Source of the DNA: Pseudomonas fuscovaginae SE-1
Lineage (GTDB): Bacteria > Pseudomonadota > Gammaproteobacteria > Pseudomonadales > Pseudomonadaceae
DNA length: 64,000 nucleotides
Assembly: GCF_000364705.1 (NCBI RefSeq)
Contig: NZ_AQOH01000067.1
Span: 1 to 64,000 of the forward strand
Direction of reading: 5' to 3'
Positions 19,231-29,141 of the stretch are shown piece after piece; the first letter of the stretch is position 1, and every line of letters starts with the position of its first letter. The notes beneath the pieces are model-generated. The model was given only the letters and a program-made list of their open reading frames with translations. It had not been told where the DNA came from and made no database searches. A program made the translations under genes and the position numbers.

Positions 19231-20074
19231 CAGCGCACATCTGTTGAACAAGCACAGTTTCGTCGAACTCGGTGCCCGGCAGCGGGCGCGGGCGTTGCTC
19301 GACAGCGGCAGTTTCCGCGAGCTGCTCGACCCCTTTGCCCGGGTCATGTCGCCCTGGCTCGAACGCCAGGGGGTGGTGCCCCAGGCCGATGACGGCGTGG
19401 TGATCGCCAAGGGCAGTGTCGATGGCCTGCCGGTGGTGATCGCCGCCATCGAGGGCGCCTTCCAGGGTGGCAGCCTCGGTGAGGTGGGGGGCGCGAAGAT
19501 CGCCGGCGCCCTGGAACTGGCTGCCGAGGACAACCGCAAGGGCATCCCGACCCGTGCCGTGCTGCTGCTTGAAACCGGTGGCGTGCGCCTTCAGGAAGCC
19601 AACCTGGGTTTGGCGGCCATTGCCGATATCCACGCGGCGATCGTCGATCTGCGCCGCTACCAGCCGGTGATCGGCGTGGTGGCCGGCAGTGTCGGCTGCT
19701 TTGGTGGCATGTCCATCGCGGCGGCGCTGTGCAGCTACCTGGTGGTGACCCGGGAGGCCCGTCTGGGCCTCAATGGGCCGCAGGTGATCGAACAGGAGGC
19801 GGGGCTGGAGGAATACGACTCCCGTGACCGGCCCTTCATCTGGAGCCTGACCGGTGGCGAGCAGCGTTTCGCCAGTGGCCTGGTGGATCGTTATGTGAGT
19901 GATGACGTGGCCTCGATCCGGCAACAGGTCGCTGCCCTGCTGGAGGCCGGCCTGCCCGAGGTCCAGCGTAGCCGGCAGGCGGACTGGTACCTGCAACGGC
20001 TGGCCGCGCTGGATGCCGCACCGCAGATCGACCCCGCCACCGTTCGCCGTCTTTTCCAAGGAGATCGTCCATGA
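19223..20074 (+). CDS. mdcD: malonate decarboxylase beta subunit
   Basis: MdcD is the carboxyltransferase-fold subunit that, with MdcE, decarboxylates malonyl-ACP to acetyl-ACP, releasing CO2. The product is 283 residues. It begins NKHSFVELGARQRARALLD and contains a crotonase/carboxyltransferase core with glycine-rich segments GGSLGEVGGAKIAGALELA and VVAGSVGCFGGMSIAAAL that build the oxyanion hole. ATG 19223 lies inside the end of mdcC; longer upstream extension would only overlap mdcC out of frame. Its stop overlaps the mdcE start by four bases. Confidence 0.96.
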   Translation: MTDSAHLLNKHSFVELGARQRARALLDSGSFRELLDPFARVMSPWLERQGVVPQADDGVVIAKGSVDGLPVVIAAIEGAFQGGSLGEVGGAKIAGALELAAEDNRKGIPTRAVLLLETGGVRLQEANLGLAAIADIHAAIVDLRRYQPVIGVVAGSVGCFGGMSIAAALCSYLVVTREARLGLNGPQVIEQEAGLEEYDSRDRPFIWSLTGGEQRFASGLVDRYVSDDVASIRQQVAALLEAGLPEVQRSRQADWYLQRLAALDAAPQIDPATVRRLFQGDRP

Positions 20075-20874
20075 GCGCCCCGTCACTGCGCGGTTTGCAT
20101 TGGTTCCAGGCCCTGGCTGGCGACGCCGCCGAGATCGCCGGCCTGCCGGCTTCGTTGAGGGTCGCCGATATCCGCCTGGGTGACCAGCCGGCCCGGCTGC
20201 TGGCGGTGGTACCCGATGCGGCCAACCGTTTTGCCCGTGCCCGCAGCGGCGAAGTCGGCCTGCTGGAAGGTTGGAACCTGGCCAGGGCGGTGGATCAGGT
20301 CATCGACGCCGATGCTGCCAGCACACGCAAGCGTGCACTGATCGCCATCGTCGATGTGCCGAGCCAGGCCTATGGGCGTCGCGAGGAAGCCCTGGGCATC
20401 CACCTGGCCCTGGCCGCGGCCGCCGACAGCTATGCCCGCGCCCGCCTGGCGGGGCATGCGGTGATCGGGTTGCTGGTGGGCAAGGCGATGTCCGGGGCGT
20501 TTCTCGCCCACGGCTACCAGGCCAACCGGCTGATCGCCCTGCGCGATCCGGGGGTGATGGTGCATGCCATGGGCAAGGCGTCGGCGGCGCGGGTGACCCT
20601 GCGCAGTGTCGAGGAGCTGGAAAGCCTGGCCGCCAGCGTACCGCCGATGGCCTATGACATCGACAGCTATGCCAGCCTGGGTCTGCTCTGGAAGGTCCTT
20701 GATGTGCAGCGGATCGAGCAGCCGACAGCGGAGGATCTGGCGAGCGTGCAGGACTGCCTGGCCGCCGCCATCGGCGACGCGACGCAGCGCGGCACGGACC
20801 TGGGCGGACGGCTGGGGGCGCAAAACCGCGCTGCGTCCAGCCGGGTCCGGCAACTGCTGCGCGAGCAGTGGTGA
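20071..20874 (+). CDS. mdcE: malonate decarboxylase gamma subunit
   Basis: MdcE is the second carboxyltransferase-like subunit of the malonyl-ACP decarboxylase. The 267-residue product has the family core IVDVPSQAYGRREEALGIHLALAAAADSYARARLAGHAVIGLLVGKAMSGAFLAHG, a crotonase-like stretch. A clear AGGAGAT precedes the ATG, which overlaps mdcD as ATGA. It is followed directly by mdcG, as in other Pseudomonas mdc clusters. Confidence 0.95.
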   Translation: MSAPSLRGLHWFQALAGDAAEIAGLPASLRVADIRLGDQPARLLAVVPDAANRFARARSGEVGLLEGWNLARAVDQVIDADAASTRKRALIAIVDVPSQAYGRREEALGIHLALAAAADSYARARLAGHAVIGLLVGKAMSGAFLAHGYQANRLIALRDPGVMVHAMGKASAARVTLRSVEELESLAASVPPMAYDIDSYASLGLLWKVLDVQRIEQPTAEDLASVQDCLAAAIGDATQRGTDLGGRLGAQNRAASSRVRQLLREQW

Positions 20875-20880
20875 GTGACG

Positions 20881-21507
20881 ATGCGTAGCGATACCTATCT
20901 TCCCCACGACCTGCTCTGGGGGCTGAGCCCGGAGCAACTGCCGGCGCAGGCGCCGGCTTGGGTGGCCGAGGCCCTGGACCAGGGGCAGCCGGTGGTGCTG
21001 CGGCGGGCGCCGGCGAGCGCGGAGCAACTGCCGGTGGGCGTACGCGGGGCGTTGCGTGAGCAGCGTTTTGCCACGTTGCTGCCGCGGGCACGGGTCGAGC
21101 GCCGGGTCTGCCCGGAGGCACTGGTCGACAGTCCGCTGGCCACGCGGGATTGGCCGGCGTTGCGGGCGCTACGCCAGTTGCGGCCGTTGCTCGATGCCTT
21201 GGGATTGGCCTGGGGCGTCAGCGGCAGTGCCGGTTTCGAATTGGCGACCGGTCTGCCGACCCTGCATGCGCAGAGCGACCTGGACCTGATCCTGCGCACG
21301 CCCCACGTGCTGTCGCGGCGCGAGGCTGCCGCTTTGCTGCAACAGCTCGACAACCCGTTCTGCCGTGTCGACCTGCAATTGCAGACCCCGCTGGGTGCGG
21401 TGGCGCTGGCTGAATGGGCGGGCCAGGCGCAACGGGTGCTGCTCAAGGCGGACTCGGGCGCACGGCTGGTGGCCGATCCCTGGAACCGGCCGGAGCAGGC
21501 AGCGTGA
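20881..21507 (+). CDS. mdcG: phosphoribosyl-dephospho-CoA transferase (holo-ACP synthase of malonate decarboxylase)
   Basis: MdcG transfers the MdcB product onto Ser25 of MdcC to make the holo carrier. The 208-residue protein shows a nucleotidyltransferase motif, GSAGFE at 115-120 followed by the acidic pair D133-L-D135 in QSDLDLIL. ATG 20881 is used; a GTG six bases earlier is possible. The stop overlaps the mdcH GTG start. Confidence 0.92.
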   Translation: MRSDTYLPHDLLWGLSPEQLPAQAPAWVAEALDQGQPVVLRRAPASAEQLPVGVRGALREQRFATLLPRARVERRVCPEALVDSPLATRDWPALRALRQLRPLLDALGLAWGVSGSAGFELATGLPTLHAQSDLDLILRTPHVLSRREAAALLQQLDNPFCRVDLQLQTPLGAVALAEWAGQAQRVLLKADSGARLVADPWNRPEQAA

Positions 21508-22433
21508 GCAGCCTGCTGGCGTTTCCCGGCCAGGGCGCGCAACAGCCCGGCATGCTGCGGCGCCTGCCCGATGCGACGGTGGTTCGCCAATGCCTGGTCG
21601 AAGCCGGCGAGGTGCTGGGAGAGGACCTGGCGCTGCTGGACACGGAACAGGCGCTGGCCTCGACCCGCGCGGTTCAGCTCTGCCTGCTGATCGCCGGCGT
21701 GGCCGGTGCCCGGCTGCTGCTGGAGGACACCTCGTCACCGGCTTATGTCGCCGGCCTGTCGATCGGCGCCTACCCGGCGGCGGTGCTGGCCGGGGTACTG
21801 GAGTTCAGCGATGCCCTGCGCCTGGTCAGCCTGCGCGGGCAACTGATGCAAACGGCTTATCCACAGGGCTATGGCATGACCGCGTTGATCGGTCTGGAAC
21901 TGGCGGCTGTGGATAAGTTATTGGCCCAGGTCCATGGCCCACAGACGCCGGTCTACCTGGCGAACATCAATGCCGACAACCAATGCGTGATCGCCGGCAG
22001 CGATGGCGCGATGGCCGCGGTTGGCGCCGCGATGAAACAGGGCGGTGTGGCCCGGCGCCTGGCGGTCAGTGTGCCGTCCCACTGTCCGTTGCTGGAGGAG
22101 CCGGCACAGGCGTTGGCGGCCGCATTCGCCGATGTTCCGATGCGGGCGCCGCGCCTGGGCTACTTGAGCGGCAGCAGTGCCCGGCTGCTGCGGACTGCCG
22201 AACAGATTCGCGATGACCTGGCCTTCAACATGTGCCGGCTCGTCGATTGGCGCGGCACCGTGCAAAGCGCCTACGAGCGCGGTGTGCGCCTGCAGATCGA
22301 ACTGCCACCGGGCTCGGTGTTGACCGGCCTGGCGCGACGGGTATTCGAACAGGGCAGCGTGATCGCCTTCGACGGTGCCCGGCTGGACAGTCTCAAGGCA
22401 CTGCTGGATGAGGAGGGACGCCGCCACCGATAG
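21504..22433 (+). CDS. mdcH: malonyl-CoA:ACP malonyltransferase of malonate decarboxylase
   Basis: MdcH loads the carrier protein with malonyl from malonyl-CoA, which starts the catalytic cycle. The 309-residue protein is a FabD-type acyltransferase with FPGQGAQ at 7-13, the nucleophile S86 in AGLSIGAYPAA and a later VPSHCPLL histidine. The start is a GTG at 21504 overlapping the mdcG stop as GTGA. An internal stretch after residue 110 (VSLRGQLMQTAYPQGYGMTALIGL) also matches FabD-like proteins. Confidence 0.95.
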   Translation: MSSLLAFPGQGAQQPGMLRRLPDATVVRQCLVEAGEVLGEDLALLDTEQALASTRAVQLCLLIAGVAGARLLLEDTSSPAYVAGLSIGAYPAAVLAGVLEFSDALRLVSLRGQLMQTAYPQGYGMTALIGLELAAVDKLLAQVHGPQTPVYLANINADNQCVIAGSDGAMAAVGAAMKQGGVARRLAVSVPSHCPLLEEPAQALAAAFADVPMRAPRLGYLSGSSARLLRTAEQIRDDLAFNMCRLVDWRGTVQSAYERGVRLQIELPPGSVLTGLARRVFEQGSVIAFDGARLDSLKALLDEEGRRHR

Positions 22434-22498
22434 AGACCGGCTGCTGCTTCGAAGGACAAAAACAACAACTTCGACAATGCGATGCGAGGATAACAACA

Positions 22499-22909
22499 AT
22501 GATTATTTACGGTGTGGCACTGCTGGCGGCCTGTACCTTGGCCGGGGTGGTTCTGGGAGACATGCTCGGCGTGTTGCTGGGGGTCAAGTCCAATGTCGGC
22601 GGGGTCGGGATCGCCATGATCCTGTTGATCTGCGCCCGGTTGTGGATGCACAGGCACGGCGGCATGAGCAAGGAGTGCGAAATGGGCGTCGGCTTCTGGG
22701 GCGCCATGTACATCCCGGTGGTGGTCGCCATGGCGGCCAACCAGAACGTGGTCACCGCGCTGCACGGTGGCCCGGTGGCGGTGCTGGCGGCCGTCGGTTC
22801 GGTGCTGCTGTGTGGCTGCACCATCGCCCTGATCAGCCGGACCAACAAGGGCGAGCCGTTGCCGGCCGAGCCGTCGGTGGCGGATGCCCATGTCGCGGGA
22901 GGTCGCTGA
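22499..22909 (+). CDS. madL: malonate transporter subunit MadL
   Basis: A 136-residue integral membrane protein, the small subunit of the MadLM malonate/proton (or sodium) symporter. Four hydrophobic helices are apparent at about 3-25, 35-50, 68-86 and 90-112. GCGAGGA precedes the ATG at 22499. It follows mdcH by 65 bases and precedes madM by one base, so the pair is coupled and probably belongs to the mdc operon. Confidence 0.94.
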   Translation: MIIYGVALLAACTLAGVVLGDMLGVLLGVKSNVGGVGIAMILLICARLWMHRHGGMSKECEMGVGFWGAMYIPVVVAMAANQNVVTALHGGPVAVLAAVGSVLLCGCTIALISRTNKGEPLPAEPSVADAHVAGGR

Positions 22910-22910
22910 C

Positions 22911-23675
22911 ATGTGGGCTATCGTCGAGAAGGCATTGGAGCACAATGGGCTGATCACCGCGTTCGCGCTGGTCGGAGTGGTGATGTGGCTGTCGGTGCTG
23001 CTCTCCCGGCACCTGACTCTGGGCCGCATCCATGGTTCGGCGATCGCCATCGTGATCGGCCTGGTACTGGCCTGGATCGGCGGCACGTTGACCGGTGGGC
23101 AGAAGGGCCTGGCCGACATGGCGCTGTTTTCCGGTATCGGCCTGATGGGCGGCGCCATGCTGCGTGACTTCGCGATCGTCGCGACCGCCTTCGAGGTACA
23201 GGCCACCGAGGCGAGGAAGGCCGGACTGATTGGCGCGGTTTCCCTGTTGCTCGGTACCGTGCTGCCGTTCATTGTCGGTGCGGGCATGGCCTGGGCCTTC
23301 GGTTATCGCGATGCGGTGAGCATGACCACCATCGGTGCCGGGGCGGTGACCTATATCGTCGGCCCGGTGACCGGCGCGGCGATCGGTGCCAGTTCCGATG
23401 TGATCGCCTTGTCGATCGCCACGGGGCTGATCAAGGCGATCATCGTGATGGTCGGCACGCCGGTGGCCGCGCGCTGGATGGGCCTGGACAACCCGCGCTC
23501 GGCGATGGTGTTCGGTGGACTGGCCGGTACGGTCAGTGGTGTCACGGCCGGCCTGGCCGCCACGGACCGGCGGCTGGTGCCCTACGGTGCGTTGACGGCG
23601 ACCTTCCACACCGGGCTGGGCTGCCTGCTTGGGCCATCGGTGCTGTTCTTCATCGTGCGTGGCCTGGTGGGTTGA
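22911..23675 (+). CDS. madM: malonate transporter subunit MadM
   Basis: A 254-residue membrane protein forming the large subunit of the malonate transporter. It has multiple hydrophobic helices with conserved glycine-rich blocks (MALFSGIGLMGGAMLRDFAIVATAFE; TTIGAGAVTYIVGPVTGAAIGASSDVIALSIATGLIKA). ATG 22911 starts one base after the madL stop; AGGTCGC precedes it. It is the last structural gene of the malonate cluster, with an inverted repeat after its stop. Confidence 0.95.
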   Translation: MWAIVEKALEHNGLITAFALVGVVMWLSVLLSRHLTLGRIHGSAIAIVIGLVLAWIGGTLTGGQKGLADMALFSGIGLMGGAMLRDFAIVATAFEVQATEARKAGLIGAVSLLLGTVLPFIVGAGMAWAFGYRDAVSMTTIGAGAVTYIVGPVTGAAIGASSDVIALSIATGLIKAIIVMVGTPVAARWMGLDNPRSAMVFGGLAGTVSGVTAGLAATDRRLVPYGALTATFHTGLGCLLGPSVLFFIVRGLVG

Positions 23676-23678
23676 CCC

Positions 23679-23714
23679 TTCTGTAGGAGACGGCCGGGCG
23701 GCGCTCCTACAGAA
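23679..23714. terminator. inverted repeat between convergent madM and mdcR
   Basis: Arms TTCTGTAGGAG (23679-23689) and CTCCTACAGAA (23704-23714) are perfect reverse complements around a GC-rich 14-base loop. The position between two convergent genes suggests a bidirectional terminator, but it lacks a long T tract and the arms resemble the outer part of the REP doublets, so it may be a REP remnant. Confidence 0.5.
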
Positions 23715-23728
23715 ATGCAGTGGCGAGC

Positions 23729-24643
23729 TCAGGGGCGGTGGTTGGCGTACATCCGGCACTCGGCCAGGAGCGCCAGCAGGTTGGGGTCGCGTTCCTTGGC
23801 CTTGAGGAACACCACGCCGATGTGCTGCTGCAGGTGGTAGCGCGCCTGCAGTGGAATCAGCTTCACCCGGTTCTCGTACACCGCGGCGATCCGCCCGGGC
23901 AGCAGGGCGTAGCCGACGCCGGAACTGACCATGCTCAGCAGGGTGAAGATGTCGTTGACCTGCATCGCCACCTTGGGCTCGAAACCCGCCTGTTCGAACA
24001 CCCGGTTGCCGTCGCGATGGGTGGCGAAGCCCTGGGTCAGGGTGATGAAGGTCATGTCGCGCAGGTCCGCCAGGTCGACCTCGGCCTGCTGGGCGAACGG
24101 CGAGTCGGCGGGCGTGGCGAGAAAGATATCGTCGGAGAACAGCGGCAGGTGCCCGCAGTCCGGATCATGGGTGGTTTCGTCCAGCGACACCAGGATCGCA
24201 TCCACTTCCATGTTCCTGAGCTTGTACAGCAGGTCGATGTTCGAGCCGAGGATCAGGTCGATGTTCAGCTCGCTGCGGCGGATCTTCAGGCCCATGATCA
24301 GCTGCGGCACGGTCTTCACCGTCAGCGAATAAAGCGAGCCGAGCTTGAAGCGCTCGGCGGAGAAACCGGCGGCCTCGCGGGTCATGCGCACGCTTTCGAC
24401 CACGTCCTGGATCAGTTTCTGTGCCCGCTCCTCCAGCACATAGGCGCTCTCCAGCGGCGTCAGGTTACGTCCCTCGTGCTTGAACAGCGGGCAGCGCAGG
24501 GCGTTTTCCAGGGAATGGATGGCGCGGTGCACGCTGACGTTGCTGGTCTGCAGCTCGGCCGCCGCCCGGGCCAGGTTGCCGGTGCGCATGAAGGCCAGGA
24601 ACACTTGCAGCTTTTTCAGGGTCAGTTCTTCATCGATCAACAT
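23729..24643 (-). CDS. mdcR: LysR-family regulator of the malonate cluster
   Basis: A 304-residue LysR-type transcriptional regulator with an N-terminal winged helix (LKKLQVFLAFMRTGNLARAAAELQTSNVSVHRAIHSLENAL) and an effector-binding domain of about 210 residues. It is convergent with the mdc operon, the usual place for MdcR, which activates malonate genes in response to malonate. A T-rich LysR-type T-N11-A box before mdcA is possible but not convincing. The helix-turn-helix sequence SNVSVHRAIHSLE is unusual in using SVHRAI where most LysR proteins have SQ(P/S)SVSRAI. Confidence 0.88.
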   Translation of the reverse strand: MLIDEELTLKKLQVFLAFMRTGNLARAAAELQTSNVSVHRAIHSLENALRCPLFKHEGRNLTPLESAYVLEERAQKLIQDVVESVRMTREAAGFSAERFKLGSLYSLTVKTVPQLIMGLKIRRSELNIDLILGSNIDLLYKLRNMEVDAILVSLDETTHDPDCGHLPLFSDDIFLATPADSPFAQQAEVDLADLRDMTFITLTQGFATHRDGNRVFEQAGFEPKVAMQVNDIFTLLSMVSSGVGYALLPGRIAAVYENRVKLIPLQARYHLQQHIGVVFLKAKERDPNLLALLAECRMYANHRP

Positions 24644-24719
24644 GGGACGGGCTCATTTTCGAATGCTCCGATTGTGCCCAAGTCCCGGCGAGTTGGCTGG
24701 GGCTTTTTGTCGTCGTCAC

Positions 24720-25784
24720 TCAACCGGACAGGCCGTTGCGGGCCGCGAGCCGCTGTTGGAAGGCTCGCAGCGGCTCATCGACCGGACACCCCTGGTAGCC
24801 GCCGCGCAGGGCCTTGGCCCTGACGTTGCCGTAGGCCGGCAGAAAGCTCTCAGGCAGTGCCCGGCTGCAGGCGGTGGCATGCCACTGGCGCAGCAGGTGG
24901 CGCTGGCGGCCGGGCTGGCTGCTGTCGGTAAAGCTGGTGCGGGCGTGGCAGACCAGGTGGTTGTTGAGAAACTGCAGGTCGCCGGGCAGCAGTTCCAGTT
25001 CCAGGCACATGTCCGGCAGGCAGGCGGTGTCATGCACCGCGTTCAGTGCGGCACGGGCCATGTTGCTCAGGCGCGGCGCCCCCGGCAGGCGCTCGCAATC
25101 GAGGTTGCGCTGGCGATAGAAGCGGCTGGCGAACACGCCATGCTCCAGGGCGAACACCGGGCAGAGGAAGAAGCGCCGCTCGCTGGCGCTGTCGTGAGTC
25201 GGGTCGTAGAACGCCAGAGGCTGGTAGAGCGCCTGGCACAACGCCGGGTTCTCGCGCATCAGGCGGTCGTGCACGGCCCGCAGGCTGGCCAGGCGGAACA
25301 GCCCGCCGCGGGCCGCCTGACGCAGGCAGAGCAGGGTGGTCAGGTCGCAGGCATCGGTGTGGAACTCCATGGACCGGCTGGTGATGTGATTGCGATGGGT
25401 CGCCTGATGCGGCTGCTGGCGGTCACGGACATCAACCAGTAACTCGCCTGCATGATTCTGTACCAGCGGTACGCCCAGGTGCAGGCCGATGCCCCAGGCG
25501 AGCAGGCGGGCCTGTTCGGGGGTCTTGTCGGCCACGGGAAAGCCGGTGATCAGGAATACTCCGAAGCCGTGCTCGGTCTCCAGGACGGCCCGTTGCAGCA
25601 GTTCATGTACCGTCGGCAGGGGGAAGTCACGCGGGGTCATGTCCAGCGGCGATTTGCCCCGGCGTGTTGCATAGTCCAGGGCGCAATCGATCTCGATGAC
25701 CTGGGCGCGGTCGAGGCGGTGTATCCAGGACAGCGAGTGCTCGATCAGCTTTTCTCGGTTCCAGGCCTGGAGGGTGCGGGTCAT
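24720..25784 (-). CDS. TauD/TfdA-family Fe(II)/2-oxoglutarate dioxygenase
   Basis: A 354-residue protein of the TauD/TfdA oxygenase superfamily. The iron ligands are visible as H142-x-D144 (SMEFHTDACD) and the distal H280 in FLNNHLVCHARTSFTD, with R299 (RQRHLLRQW) as a likely 2-oxoglutarate ligand. Such enzymes hydroxylate or desaturate small molecules, but substrate specificity cannot be read from this sequence. The gene lies 76 bases upstream of mdcR on the same strand, with no other biosynthetic genes nearby, so its link with malonate metabolism is unproven. The N-terminal 60 residues are less family-like. Confidence 0.8.
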   Translation of the reverse strand: MTRTLQAWNREKLIEHSLSWIHRLDRAQVIEIDCALDYATRRGKSPLDMTPRDFPLPTVHELLQRAVLETEHGFGVFLITGFPVADKTPEQARLLAWGIGLHLGVPLVQNHAGELLVDVRDRQQPHQATHRNHITSRSMEFHTDACDLTTLLCLRQAARGGLFRLASLRAVHDRLMRENPALCQALYQPLAFYDPTHDSASERRFFLCPVFALEHGVFASRFYRQRNLDCERLPGAPRLSNMARAALNAVHDTACLPDMCLELELLPGDLQFLNNHLVCHARTSFTDSSQPGRQRHLLRQWHATACSRALPESFLPAYGNVRAKALRGGYQGCPVDEPLRAFQQRLAARNGLSG

Positions 25785-25991
25785 GGTGGGCTTCCGTGGG
25801 CTGATGATTCGGGACTCCCATTTTCTGTATCACCCGGTATTTTTTTTTTAATCTATGGAGCGAAATCCGGAAGCCTGTTTCCTCTTTCAGGGTAGGAAGC
25901 GGCTGTACAGGGTATCGGGCGCCTGGGCCAGGCATGACCCTCCGGTACCGAACCTGATGAAGTGTCCTGAAGCATAGGAGGTGGGCGGTAC

Positions 25992-26609
25992 ATGTATCAC
26001 GGGGAACGACTCAACGCCTGGACCCATCTGGTCGGGGCGGTACTGGCGAGCATCGGCGCGATCTGGCTGCTGGTGATGGCAAGCCTCGATGGCAGCCCGT
26101 GGAAGATTGTCAGCGTGGCGATCTACGGGGTCACGCTGATGACCCTCTACAGTGTTTCGACCGTGTACCACAGCGTGCGCGGGCGGGCGAAGGTGATCAT
26201 GCAGAAGGTCGATCATCTGTCGATCTACCTGCTGATCGCCGGCAGCTACACGCCGTTCTGCCTGGTGACCTTGCGCGGGCCTTGGGGCTGGACGCTGTTC
26301 GGCATCGTCTGGGGCCTGGCGGTGATCGGCATGCTGCAGGAGATCAAGCCGCGCTCGGAGGCGCGGATCCTGTCGATCGTGATCTATGCGGTGATGGGCT
26401 GGATCGTGCTGGTGGCGATCAAGCCGTTGCTGGCGGCACTGGGCATGGCCGGTTTCATCTGGCTGGCCACGGGTGGCGCGTTGTACACCCTGGGCATCAT
26501 CTTCTTTGCCCTGGACCACCGCCTGCGGCACTCCCACGGGATCTGGCACCTGTTCGTGATCGCCGGCAGCGCGCTGCACTTCGTGGCGATCTTCTGGTAC
26601 GTGATCTGA
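25992..26609 (+). CDS. trhA: TrhA/YqfA family hemolysin III-like membrane protein (PAQR)
   Basis: A 205-residue protein with seven predicted transmembrane helices, in the hemolysin III/PAQR superfamily. The family motifs are present: ExxNxxTH as GERLNAWTHLVGA at 4-16, STVYHSV at about 55-60, DHLSIYLLIAGSYTPF at about 75-90 and a C-terminal HGIWHLFVIAGS. These residues build the metal site. Bacterial members affect membrane lipid homeostasis and are not proven hemolysins. AGGAGGTG lies at a good distance before the ATG. Confidence 0.92.
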   Translation: MYHGERLNAWTHLVGAVLASIGAIWLLVMASLDGSPWKIVSVAIYGVTLMTLYSVSTVYHSVRGRAKVIMQKVDHLSIYLLIAGSYTPFCLVTLRGPWGWTLFGIVWGLAVIGMLQEIKPRSEARILSIVIYAVMGWIVLVAIKPLLAALGMAGFIWLATGGALYTLGIIFFALDHRLRHSHGIWHLFVIAGSALHFVAIFWYVI

Positions 26610-26624
26610 GACCCCGGCAAAGGA

Positions 26625-27344
26625 TCAGAAGTCGCCCCACAGCTGTTGGGCCACCGCCAGGGCCACGACCGGCGCGGTCTCGGTGCGCAGCACGCGCGGA
26701 CCGAGGCGGGCTGGCAGGTAGCCGGCCTTGGCCGCCTGTTCGACTTCGGAGTCGGACAGGCCGCCCTCCGGACCGATCAGGAACGCCAGGCTGGCCGGCC
26801 TGGGGTGGCTGGTCAGCGGTTCGGCCACCGGGTGCAGCACCAGCTTCAGGTCGGCCTGGGTCTGCTTCAGCCATTCGCCCAGCGTCAGCGGCGGATGAAT
26901 CACCGGCAGGGTGGAGCGGCCGCACTGTTCGCAGGCACTGATCGCGATCTGCCGCCAGTGGGCCAGGCGCTTGTCGGCCCGCTCGTCCTTGAGCCGGACT
27001 TCGCAGCGTTCGCTGACGATCGGGGTGATTTCGCTCACGCCCAGTTCGGTGGCTTTCTGGATCGCCCAGTCCATCCGTTCGCCACGGGACAGTCCCTGGC
27101 CGAGGTGGATGTGCAGCGGCGAGTCCGGCTGGCCGGCGAAGCTTTCGGTCAGTTGCACGCGTACGTGCTTCTTGCCGACTTCCAGCAGGCTGCCGAGGAA
27201 TTCGTTGCCCGAGCCGTCGAACACCTGCAGCGCGTCGCCCTCGGCCATGCGCAGCACGCGGCCGATGTAGTGGGCCTGGGCTTCCGGCAGTGCGTGTTCG
27301 CCGAGGCTCAGCGGGGCGTCGATGAAGAAGCGGGACAGTCTCAT
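26625..27344 (-). CDS. rsmE: 16S rRNA (uracil1498-N3)-methyltransferase
   Basis: RsmE methylates U1498 of 16S rRNA using S-adenosylmethionine. The 239-residue protein has an N-terminal PUA-like domain (LSRFFIDAPLSLGE...QAHYIGRVLRM) and a C-terminal SPOUT knot with the SAM loop LAFLIGPEGGLSDSE and LGPRVLRTETAP. ATG 27344 is chosen because homology begins MRLSRFF; the extra upstream 20 codons are not conserved. It follows bioA downstream on the same strand and is convergent with trhA. Confidence 0.96.
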   Translation of the reverse strand: MRLSRFFIDAPLSLGEHALPEAQAHYIGRVLRMAEGDALQVFDGSGNEFLGSLLEVGKKHVRVQLTESFAGQPDSPLHIHLGQGLSRGERMDWAIQKATELGVSEITPIVSERCEVRLKDERADKRLAHWRQIAISACEQCGRSTLPVIHPPLTLGEWLKQTQADLKLVLHPVAEPLTSHPRPASLAFLIGPEGGLSDSEVEQAAKAGYLPARLGPRVLRTETAPVVALAVAQQLWGDF

Positions 27345-27390
27345 GGTGGATCTCTGAATATCGGAATGATGTGTAGCCTGGGCCGGCATC

Positions 27391-28797
<1,407 letters not shown>

Positions 28798-29141
28798 TTC
28801 CAATCTCCCACGGGCGCCTCGCGACAGGCGCGGGCCAACAATCGCGCAAGCCTATGCAATGCCGGGCAATGGGACAACCCGTGCAAGGCATCCAGGCACA
28901 ACGTAGCGGATGAAACGCCCGGTCGGCGTGGCACGCAGCATTTGCCGCGATGATCTTCCGGCACGCCGAATAAAGTCGCGTCCTGGCGTGTTCCGGATAG
29001 GCGGCGACCTTAATATTTTCTTAACCCGCTCGTTTCAGACTTATGATCGTATTTCTCGATATTTCAAAGCGAAATTTTTCGCTTTAATTCGATAGGTAAA
29101 CCATTAGTCTTGGGCGCAGTACTTACAGGATGTCTTCGACC
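28798..29141. other. intergenic region between bioA and cytochrome b561 gene
   Basis: This 344-base gap separates divergent genes. It becomes AT-rich toward the cytochrome gene and contains a palindrome at 29066-29085. I see no small reading frame with a convincing ribosome-binding site and no REP element. Confidence 0.6.
29066..29085. promoter_or_regulatory. perfect palindrome upstream of cytochrome b561 gene
   Basis: AAAGCGAAA (29066-29074), two T residues and TTTCGCTTT (29077-29085) form a perfect inverted repeat in an AT-rich stretch 57 bases before the cytochrome b561 start. It could be an operator for the b561-yceI pair or a hairpin in the leader. No matching site is seen elsewhere in the window. 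Confidence 0.45.
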
